From positions 1,612,001 through 1,676,000 of the forward strand of contig NW_027480463.1 in assembly GCF_051401765.1 (NCBI RefSeq): a DNA stretch of 64,000 nt, in the 5' to 3' direction. Origin of the DNA: Calliopsis andreniformis. Lineage: Eukaryota; Arthropoda; Insecta; Hymenoptera; Andrenidae. The position numbers and the translations under genes are program-made. The notes below the pieces were generated by a model, which worked only from the letters and a program-made list of their open reading frames with translations, searched no databases and was not told the origin of the DNA. Shown here piece after piece: positions 53,220-63,867 of this stretch (within the stretch, counting starts at the first letter, position 1; every line of letters begins with the position of its first letter).

Positions 53220-54407
53220 TCAATCCTCAATCCTCAATGTTCATTCCGCAATCCCCAATACGCAATCCTCAATTCTCAAACCTCAATCCTCAATATTCGA
53301 TCTTCAATCCTCAATCCTCAATCGTCAATCCTCAATGCTCATTCTTCCATCCTCAATACCCAATCCTCAATCTTCAATCCTGAATCCTCAATCCTGAACT
53401 CTCAATCCTCAATCCTCAATCCTCAGTCCTCAAACCTCAATCCTCAACCATCAGCCCTCATCTTCAATCCTCAATCCTCAGTCCTCAATTCTCAATCTTC
53501 AATCCTCAATACTCAATCCTCAATCTTCAATCCTCAATACTCAATCCTCAATCGTCAATCCTCAATGCCCAATCCTCAATTTTCGATACTCAATCCTCAA
53601 TCCTCAATCCACAATCCACAATCTTCAATCCTCAATACTCAATCTTCAATCCTCAATCCTCAATCCTCAATCCTCAATCCTCAATCCTCAGTCCTCAATC
53701 CTCAATCTTCAATCCTCAATACTCAATCTTCAATCCTCAATCCTCAATCCTCAATCCTCAATCCTCATTCTTCAATCCTCAATACCCAATCCTCAATCTT
53801 CAACACTCAATCCCCAATCCTCAATTCTCAATCCTCAATCCTCAATCCTCAATCCTCAATACTCAATCTTCAATCCTCAATCCTCAATACTCAATCCTCA
53901 ATCCTCATTCTTCAATCCTCAATACCCAATCCTCATTCTTCAATCCTCAATCCTCAATCCGCAATTCTCAATCCTCAATCCTCAGTACTCAATCCTCAAT
54001 CTTCAATTCTCAATCCTCAATCCTCAACCCTCAATCCGCAATCCTCAATCCTCATTCTTCAATCCTCAATACCCAATCCTCAATCTTCATTCTTTCAATC
54101 CTCAATCCTCAATCTTCAATCCTCAATCCTGAATCCTCAATCCTCAATCCTCATTCTTCAATCCTTAATACCCAAATCTCAATCTTCAATCCTCAATCCT
54201 CAATCCTCAATTCTCTATACTCAATCCTCAGACCTCAGTCCTCAAACCTCAATCCTCAACCCTCAGCCCTCATCCTCTGTCCTCAATCCTCAACCTCAAT
54301 CCTCAACCTTCAATCCTAAATACTCAATCTTCAATCCTCAATCCTCAGTCCTCAAACTTCAATTCTGAATCCTCAATCCTGAATCCTCAATCTTCAGCCC
54401 TCAGACC

Positions 54408-54547
54408 TCAACAATCAGTTGTCAATACTCAATCCTCTATAGAATATCCTCAATTCACAGTTTTCAATACTCAATACTCAACCTGCAATCTTCAAATCTC
54501 TATCCACAAACATCAATTCTCATCACTCAACCATCAACACTCAGTCC
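54408..54547 (+). repeat. Core block, type A
   Basis: Copy of 43129 at offset 11,279. Confidence 0.89.
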
Positions 54548-55429
54548 TCAATGTTCAATCCTCAATCCTAAACTCTTAATCTTCAATCCTCAATACTGAA
54601 TCTTCAATCCTCAATCCTCAATCCTCAATCATCAATCCTCAATCCCCAATCCTCAATCCTCAATCTTCAATCCTCAATACTCAATCTTCAATCCTCAATC
54701 CTCAATCCTCAATCCTCAATCCTCAATCCTCAGACCTCAAACATCAATACTCAAAACTCAGTCCTCGTCCTGAATCCACAACACTCAATCCTCAATCCTC
54801 AACCTTCAAACATCAATATTCAATCTTCAATCCTCAACCCTCAATCCTCAATCCTCAATACTCAATCCTCAATGTTCAATCCTCAATACCCAATCTTCAA
54901 TCCTCAATACTCAATCTTCAATCCTCAAACCTCAATCCTCAATCCACAATATTCAATCCTCAATGTTCAATCCTCAATAACCAATCTTCAATCCTCAATA
55001 CTCAATCTTCAATCCTCAAACCTCAATCCTCAATCCACAATCTTCAATCCTCAATCCTCAATCCTCAATCCTCAATGCTCATTCTTCAATCCTCAATACC
55101 CAATCCTCAATCTTCAATCCTCAATCCTCAATCCTCAATTCTCAATCCTCAATCCTCAATCCTCAGACCTCAGACATAAATACTCAACCCTCAGTCCTCG
55201 TCCTCAATCCACAACCCTCAATCCTCAATCATCAATCTTCAATCATCAATATTCAATCTTCAGTCCTCCATCCTCAATCCTCAATCCTCATTCTTCAATC
55301 CTCAACACCAAATCCTCAATCCTCAACCCTCAGCCCTCATTCTCAATCCTCGATCCTCAATACTCAATCCTCAATCTTCAATCCTCAATACTCAATCTTC
55401 AATCCTCAATCCTCAATCCTCAATCCACA

Positions 55430-55611
55430 ATCCTCAATCCTCAATCCTCAGTCATCAATACTCAATCTTCAGTACTCAATCCTCAATCCTCAATCCTCAA
55501 TTCTCAATCTTCAATCCTCAATACTGAATATTCAATCCTCAATCCTCAATCCTCAATCCTCAATACCCAATCCTCAATCTTCAATACTCAATCCTCAATC
55601 CACAATTCTCA
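55430..55611 (+). repeat. 182-bp segment absent from the left duplicate
   Basis: The offset to the left copy changes from 11,279 to 11,461 here, a gain of 182 bp (exactly 26 heptamers). The extra sequence includes CAGTCATCAATACTC and TTCAGTACTC, motifs common elsewhere in the array. Confidence 0.65.
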
Positions 55612-56563
55612 ATCCTCAATCCTCAATGTTCAGACCTCAGACATCAATACTCAACCCTCAGTCCTCGTCCTCAATCCACAACTCTCAATCCTCAATCATC
55701 AATCTTCAATCATCAATATTCAATCTTCGGTCCTCAATCCTCAATCCTCAATCCTCAGTCCTCAATCCTCAATCTTCATTCCTCAATCCTCAATCCTCAA
55801 TCCTCAATCCTCAATCCTCAATCCCCAACCCCCAATCCTCATTCCTCAAACCTCAACCCTCAGCCCTCAGTCCTCATCCTCAGTTCTCAATTCTCAATCC
55901 ACAGGCCTCAATCCTCAATCCTCAATTCTCATTCTTCAATCCTCAATACCCAATCCTCAATCTTGAATCCTCAATCCTCAATCCTCAATTCTCAATCCTC
56001 AATCCGCAATCCTCAGACCTCAAACATCAATATTCAACCCTCAGTCCTGGTCCCCAATCCACAACCCTCAAACCTCAATCCTCATTCCTCAATCCTCAAT
56101 CCTCAATCCTGAATCCTCAATCTTCAATCCTCAATACTCAGTCCTCAATCCTCAATCCTCAATCTTCAATCATCAATACTCAATCTTCAATCCTCAATCC
56201 TCATTCCTCAATCCTCAATCCTCAATCCTCAATCCTCAATCTTCAATCCTCAATACTCAATCTTCAATCCTCAACCCTCAATCCTCAATCCTCAATCCTC
56301 ATTCTTCAATCCTCAACACCAAATCCTCAATCTTCAATCCTCAATCCTCAATCCTCTATTCTCAATCCTCAATCCTCAATCCTCAGGCCTCAAACATCAG
56401 TATTCAACCCTCAGTCCTCGTCCTCAATACACAACCCTCAATCCTCTATCCTCAATCTTCAATCATCAATATTCAAACTTCAATCCTCAATCCTCAATCC
56501 TCAGTCCTCAAACCTCAATTCTGAATCCTCAATCAGGAATCCTCAATCTTCAGCCCTCAGTCC

Positions 56564-56703
56564 TCAACAATCAGTTGACAATCCTCAATCCTCAATAGAA
56601 TATCCTCAATTCACAGTTTTCAATACTCAATACTGAATCTGCAATCTTCAAACCTCTATCCACAAACATCAATTCTCATCACTGAACCCTCAACACTCAG
56701 TCC
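56564..56703 (+). repeat. Core block, type D
   Basis: Copy of 45963 at offset 10,601. Confidence 0.89.
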
Positions 56704-58773
56704 TCAATGTTCAATACTCAATCTTCAATCCACAATCCTCAATCGTCAATCTTCAATCCTCAATACTCAATCTTCAATCCTCTATCCTCTATCCTCAATC
56801 CTCAATCCTCAATCCTCAATCATCAATCCTCAATCTTCAATCCTCAACACTCAATCTTTAATCATCAATCCTCAATCCTCAATCTTCAATCCTCAATCCT
56901 CAATCCTGAATCCTCAATCCTCAATCCTCAATCCGCTATCCTCAATCCTCAACTTTCAATCCTCAATACTCAATCTTCAATCCTCGATCCTCAATCCTAC
57001 ATCCTCAGTCCTCATTCTTCAATCCTCAATACCCAACCATCAATCTTCAATCCTCAATCCTCAATCCTCAATTCTCAATCCTCAATCCTCAATCTTCAGA
57101 CCTCAAACATCAATACTCAACCGTCAGTCCTCGTCCTCAATCCACAACCCTCAATCCTCAATCCTCAATCTTCAATCATCAATAATCAATCTTCAATCCT
57201 CAACCCTCAATCCTCGATCCTCAATCCTCAACCCTCAATGTTCAATCCTCAATACCCAATCCTCAATCGTCAATCCTCAATCCTCAATCCTCAACCCTCA
57301 ATTCTCATTCCTCAATCCTCAGTCCTCAGTCCTCAAACCTCAATCCTCAACCCTCAGCCCTCATCGTCAATTCTCAATCCTCAATCCTCAATCCTCAATC
57401 TTCAATCCTCAATACTCAATCTTCAATCCACAATCCTCAATCTTCAATCCTCAATACTCAATCTTCAATCCTCAATCCTCAATCCTCAATACTCAATCCT
57501 CAATCCTCAGTCCTCAATCCTCAATCTTCAACCTCAATACTCAATCTTCAATCCTCAATCCTCAATCCTCAATCCTCAATCCTCAATCCTCATTCTTCAA
57601 TCCTCAATACCCAATCCTCAATCTTCAATCCTCAATCCTCAATCCCCAATTCTCAATCCTGAATCATCAATCCTCAGACCTCAAACATCAATCCTCAACC
57701 GTCAGACCTCTTCCTCAATCCTCAACACTCAATCCTCAATCCGCAATCTTCAATCATCAATCCTCATTCTTCAATCCTCAATCCTCAATCCTCAATCCTC
57801 AATCCTCATTCTTCAATTCTCATTACCCAATCCTCAATCTTCATTCCTCAATCCTCAATCCTCAATTCTCAACCCTCAATCCTCAATCCTCAATCTTCAA
57901 TCATCAATAATCAATCTTCAATCCTCAACGCTCAATCCTCGATCCTCAATCCTCAATCCTCAATGTTCAATCCTCAATACCCAATCCTCAATCGTCAATC
58001 CTCAATCCTCAATCCTCAACCCTCAATTCTCATTCCTCAATCCTCAGTCCTCAGTCCTCAAACCTCAACCCTCAACCCTCAGCCCTCATCGTCAATTCTC
58101 AATCCTCAATCCTCAATCCTCAATCTTCAATCCTCAATACTCAATCTTCAATCCACAATCCTCAACCTTCAATCCTCAATACTCAACCTTCAATCCTCAA
58201 TCCTCAATCCTCAATACTCAATCCTCAATCCTCAGTCCTCAATCCTCAATCTTCAACCTCAATACTCAATCTTCAATCCTCAATCCTCAATCCTCAATCC
58301 TCAATCCTCAATCCTCATTCTTCAATCGTCAATACCCAATCCTCAATCTGCAATCCTCAATCCTCAATCCCCAATTCTCAATCGTCAATCATCAATCCTC
58401 AGACCTCAAACATCAATCCTCAACCGTCAGTCCTCTTCCTCAATCCTCAACACTCAATCCTCAATCCGCAATCTTCAATCATCAATCCTCAATCCTCAAT
58501 CCTCAATCCTCATTCTTCAATCCTCAATCCTCAATCCTCAATCCTCGATCCTCTTTCTTCAATTCGCATTACCCAATCCTCAATCTTCATTCCTCAATCC
58601 TCAATCTCAATTCTCAACCCTCAACCCTCAGGCCTCATCCTCAATCCTCAATCCTCAAACCTCAATCTTCAATCCTCAATACTCAATCTTCAATCCTCAA
58701 TCCTCAATCCTCAGTCCTCAAACCTCAATTCTGAATCCTCAATCCTGAATCCTCAATCTTCAGCCCACAGTCC

Positions 58774-58913
58774 TCAACAATCAGGTGACAATCCTCAATC
58801 CTCAATAGAATATCCTCAATTCACAGATTTCAATACACAATACTCATTATGCAATCTTCAAATCTCTATCCACAAACATCAATTCTCATCACTCAACCCT
58901 CAACACTCAGTCC
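58774..58913 (+). repeat. Core block, type E
   Basis: Copy of 48173 at offset 10,601. Confidence 0.89.
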
Positions 58914-59439
58914 TCAATGTTCAATCCTCAATCCTCAATTCTCAATCCTCAATCCTCAATCCTCAGACCTCAAACATCAATACTCAACCCTCAGTCCTCG
59001 TCCTCAATCCACAACCCTCAATCCTCAATCCTCAATCTTCAATCCTCAATCCTCAATTCTCATTCCTAAATCCTCAACGCTCAATCATCAATCCTCAATC
59101 GACAGTCTTCAATCCTCAATACTCAATCTTCAATCCTCAATCCTCAATACCCAATCCTCAATCCTCATTCTTCAATCCTCAACACCCAATCCTCAATCTT
59201 CCATCCTCAATCCTGAATCCTTAATTCTCAACCCTCAATCCTCAGTCCTCAGTCCTCAAACCTCAATCCTCAACCTTCAGCCCTCATCCTCGATCCTCAA
59301 TCCTCAATCTTCAATCCTCAATCCTCAATCCTCAAGCCTCAATCCTCAATCCTCAATCCTCAATCCTCAATCCTCAATCCTCAATCCTCAATCCACAATT
59401 CTCAATCCTCAATCTTCAATCCTCAATTCTCAATCTTCA

Positions 59440-60593
59440 ATCCTCGATCCTCAATCCTACATCCTCAGTCCTCATTCTTCAATCCTCAATACCCAATCCT
59501 CAATCTTCAATCCTCAATCCTCAATCCTCAATTCTCAATCCTCAATCCTCAATCTTCAGACCTCAAACATCAATACTCAACCGTCAGTCCTCGTCCTCAA
59601 TCCACAACCCTCAATCCTCAATCCTCAATCTTCAATCATCAATAATCAATCTTCAATCCTCAACCCTCAATCCTCGATCCTCAATCCTCAATCCTCAATG
59701 TTCAATCCTCAATACCCAATCCTCAATCGTCAATCCTCAATCCTCAATCCTCAACCCTCAATTCTCATTCCTCAATCCTCAGTCCTCAGTCCTCAAACCT
59801 CAACCCTCAACCCTCAGCCCTCATCGTCAATTCTCAATCCTCAATCCTCAATCCTCAATCTTCAATCCTCAATACTCAATCTTCAATCCACAATCCTCAA
59901 CCTTCAATCCTCAATACTCAATCTTCAATCCTCAATCCTCAATCCTCAATACTCAATCCTCAATCCTCAGTCCTCAATCCTCAATCTTCAACCTCAATAC
60001 TCAATCTTCAATCCTCAATCCTCAATCCTCAATCCTCAATCCTCAATTCTCATTCTTCAATCGTCAATACCCAATCCTCAATCTGCAATCCTCAATCCTC
60101 AATCCCCAATTCTCAATCGTCAATCATCAATCCTCAGACCTCAAACATCAATCCTCAACCGTCAGTCCTCTTCCTCAATCCTCAACACTCAATCCTCAAT
60201 CCGCAATCTTCAATCATCAATCCTCAATCCTCAATCCTCAATCCTCATTCTTCAATCCTCAATCCTCAATCCTCAATCCTCAATCCTCTTTCTTCAATTC
60301 GCATTACCCAATCCTCAATCTTCATTCCTCAATCCTCAATCTCAATTCTCAACCCTCAATCCTCAATAATCATTCTTCAATCCTCAATCCTCAGTCCTCA
60401 AATCTCAATTCTGAATCCTCAATCCTGAATCCTCAATCTTCATCCCTCAGTCCTCAACAATCAGTTGACAATCCTCAATCCTCAATAGAATATCCTCAAT
60501 TCACAGTTTTCAATACTCAATACTGAATCTGCAATCTTCAAACCTCTATCCACAAACATCAATTCTCATCACTGAACCCTCAACGCTCAGTCC
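59440..60593 (+). repeat. 1.15-kb segment repeated at 61090-62239
   Basis: Matches downstream at an offset of 1,653, falling to 1,646 after loss of one heptamer. The CTTCAGACC landmark is at 59554 and 61207, and the type D blocks are at 60454 and 62100. Confidence 0.75.
60454..60593 (+). repeat. Core block, type D
   Basis: Copy of 49853 at offset 10,601. Confidence 0.89.
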
Positions 60594-60689
60594 TCAATGT
60601 TCAATACTCAATCCTCAATCCTCAATCCTCAATCCTCATTCTTCAATCCTCAATACCCAATCCTCAATCTTCAATCCTCAATCCTCAAT

Positions 60690-61090
60690 CCATAATTCTC
60701 AACCCTCAATCCTCAGTCCTCAGTCCTCAAACCTCAATCCTCAACCTTCAGCCCTCATCCTCGATCCTCAATCCTCAATCTTCAATCCTCAATCCTCAAT
60801 CCTCAAGCCTCAATCCTCAATCCTCAATCCTCAATCCTCAATCCTCAATCCTCAATCCTCAATCCACAATTCTCAATCCTCAATCTTCAATCCTCAATAC
60901 TCAATCTTCAATCCTCATTCCTCAATCCTAAATACTCAGTCCTCATTCTGCAATTCTCAACACTCAATCTTTAATCATCAATCCTCAATCCTCAATCTTC
61001 AATCCTCAATCCTCAATCCTGAATCCTCAATCCTCAATCCTCAATACGCTATCCTCAATCCTCAACTTTCAATCCTCAATACTCAATCTT
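60690..61090 (+). repeat. Mosaic patch from two upstream segments
   Basis: 60691-60895 resembles 48619-48823 (TAATTCTCAACCC through CAAGCCTC). From 60958 it resembles 46244 onward (AACACTCAATCTTTAATC, then TACGCTATCC for CCGCTATCC). The 60-bp link between them is diverged. Confidence 0.65.
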
Positions 61091-62239
61091 CAATCCTCGA
61101 TCCTCAATCCTACATCCTCAGTCCTCATTCTTCAATCCTCAATACCCAATCCTCAATCTTCAATCCTCAATCCTCAATCCTCAATTCTCAATCCCCAATC
61201 CTCAATCTTCAGACCTCAAACATCAATACTCAACCGTCAGTCCTCGTCCTCAATCCACAACCCTCAATCCTCAATCCTCAATCTTCAATCATCAATAATC
61301 AATCTTCAATCCTCAACCCTCAATCCTCGATCCTCAATCCTCAATCCTCAATGTTCAATCCTCAATACCCAATCCTCAATCGTCAATCCTCAATCCTCAA
61401 CCCTCAATTCTCATTCCTCAATCCTCAGTCCTCAGTCCTCAAACCTCAACCCTCAACCCTCAGCCCTCATCGTCAATTCTCAATCCTCAATCCTCAATCC
61501 TCAATCTTCAATCCTCAATACTCAATCTTCAATCCACAATCCTCAACCTTCAATCCTCAATACTCAATCTTCAATCCTCAATCCTCAATCCTCAATACTC
61601 AATCCTCAATCCTCAGTCCTCAATCCTCAATCTTCAACCTCAATACTCAATCTTCAATCCTCAATCCTCAATCCTCAATCCTCAATCCTCAATTCTCATT
61701 CTTCAATCGTCAATACCCAATCCTCAATCTGCAATCCTCAATCCTCAATCCCCAATTCTCAATCGTCAATCATCAATCCTCAGACCTCAAACATCAATCC
61801 TCAACCGTCAGTCCTCTTCCTCAATCCTCAACACTCAATCCTCAATCCGCAATCTTCAATCATCAATCCTCAATCCTCAATCCTCAATCCTCATTCTTCA
61901 ATCCTCAATCCTCAATCCTCAATCCTCAATCCTCTTTCTTCAATTCGCATTACCCAATCCTCAATCTTCATTCCTCAATCCTCAATCTCAATTCTCAACC
62001 CTCAATCCTCAATAATCATTCTTCAATCCTCAATCCTCAGTCCTCAAATCTCAATTCTGAATCCTCAATCCTGAATCCTCAATCTTCATCCCTCAGTCCT
62101 CAACAATCAGTTGACCATCCTCAATCCTCAATAGAATATCCTCAATTCACAGTTTTCAATACTCAATACTGAATCTGCAATCTTCAAACCTCTATCCACA
62201 AACATCAATTCTCATCACTGAACCTTCAACGCTCAGTCC
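61090..62239 (+). repeat. 1.15-kb segment, second copy
   Basis: Partner of 59440-60593, one heptamer shorter near 61400. It ends with the type D block at 62100. Confidence 0.75.
62100..62239 (+). repeat. Core block, type D
   Basis: Type D with ACCATCC at the third unit, shared with the next block. Confidence 0.88.
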
Positions 62240-62372
62240 TCAATGTTCAATACTCAATCTTCAATCCACAATCCTCAATCGTCAATCCTCAATCCTCAAT
62301 ACTCAATCTTCAATCCTCTATCCTCTATCCTCAATCCTCAATCCTCAATCCTCATTCTTCATCCCTCAGTCC

Positions 62373-62512
62373 TCAACAATCAGTTGACCATCCTCAATCC
62401 TCAATAGAATATCCTCAATTCACAGTTTTCAATACTCAATACTGAATCTGCAATCTTCAAACCTCTATCCACAAACATCAATTCTCATCACTGAACCTTC
62501 AACGCTCAGTCC
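62373..62512 (+). repeat. Core block, type D
   Basis: Follows the previous block by exactly 273 bp (39 heptamers) with the same ACCATCC and TGAACCT, so a local tandem duplication. Confidence 0.88.
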
Positions 62513-62589
62513 TCAATCCTCAATCCTCAGTCCTCAAACCTCAATTCTGAATCCTCAATCCTGAATCCTCAATATTCAGCCCACAGTCC

Positions 62590-62729
62590 TCAAAAGTCAG
62601 GTGACAATCCTCAATCCTCAATAGAATATCCTGAATTCACAGATTTCAATACACAATACTCATTCTGCAATCTTCAAATCTCTATCCACAAACATCAATT
62701 CTCATCACTCAACCCTCAACACTCAGTCC
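62590..62729 (+). repeat. Core block, type E
   Basis: TCAAAAG at the first unit, TCAGGTG at the second, TGAATTC and ACAGATT. The 77 bp separating it from the previous block is the shortest gap in the window. Confidence 0.87.
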
Positions 62730-63727
62730 TCAATGTTCAATCCTCAATCCTCAATTCTCAATCTTCAATCCTCAATACTAAATCTTTAATCCTCAATCCT
62801 CAATCCTCAGTCCTCAATACTCAATCCTCAATCCTCAATCCTCAATCCTCAATCATCAATCCTCAACCTTCAATACTCAATCCTCAAGCCTCAATCCTCA
62901 ATCCTCAATCCTCAATCATCAATCCTCAATTTTCAATCCTCAACACTCAATCTTTAATAATCAATCCTCAATCCTCAATCTTCAATCCTCAATCCTCAAT
63001 CCTGAATCCTCAATCCTCAATCCTCAATCCGCTATCCTCAATCCTCAACTTTCAATCCTCAATACTCAATCTTCAATCCTCGATCCTCAATCCTACATCC
63101 TCAGTCCTCATTCATCAATCCTCAATACCCAATCCTCAATCTTCAATCCTCAATCCTCAATCCTCAATTCTCAATCCTCAATCCTCAATCTTCAGACCTC
63201 AAACATCAATACTCAACCGTCAGTCCTCGTCCTCAATCCTCAACCCTCAATCCTCGATACTCAATCCTCAACCCTCAATGTTCAATCCTCAATACCCAAT
63301 CCTCAATCGTCAATCCTCAATCCTCAATCCTCAACCCTCAATTCTCATTCCTCAATCCTCAGTCCTCAATCCTCAATCCTCAGTCCTCAATCCTCAATCT
63401 TCAACATCAATACTCAACCTTCAATCCTCAATCCTCAATCCTCAGTCCTCAATCCTCAATCCTCATTCTTCAATCCTCAATACCCAATCCTCAATCTTCA
63501 ATCCTCAATCCTCAATCCCCAATTCTCAATCCTGAAACATCAATCCTCAGACCTCAAACATCAATCATCAATCGTCAGCCCTCTTCCTCAATCCTCAACA
63601 CTCAATCCTCAATCCGCAATCTTCAATCATCAATACTCAATATTCAATCCTCAATCATCAATCCTCAATCCTCAATCCTCAATCCTCAATATTCAACACA
63701 CAACCCTCAACCACCAATGATCAATAC

Positions 63728-63867
63728 TCAACCATCAATCCTCAATTCTCAATACTCAATGGAGTATCCTGAATCCTCATGGTTCAATACTCAATGCACA
63801 ATATTCAATAATCAAATCTCAATCCTCAAACATCAATTCTCAACACTCAATCCTCAACACTCAGTCC
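63728..63867 (+). repeat. Highly diverged full-length core block
   Basis: TCAATGG, AGTATCC, TGAATCC, TCATGGT and TCAATAC sit at units 5-9, and TCAAATC, TCAAACA, TCAATTC, TCAACAC and TCAGTCC at units 13, 15, 16, 17 and 20. The length is again exactly 20 heptamers, so the register is preserved although many bases differ. Confidence 0.72.

Larger units (their letters stand above)
52227..54686 (+). repeat. 2.49-kb unit, copy inside the large duplication
   Basis: Copy of 40948-43407 at offset 11,279, retaining its 28-bp deletion. The preceding 50734-52226 is a partial copy of 39455-40947. Confidence 0.85.
50734..60689 (+). repeat. 10-kb segmental duplication, right copy
   Basis: Partner of 39455-50088. 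It begins close to the GTTCATTCCGC junction used by the truncated core blocks and ends near 60690, where CATAATTCTC replaces CCCAATTCTC. Confidence 0.88.
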
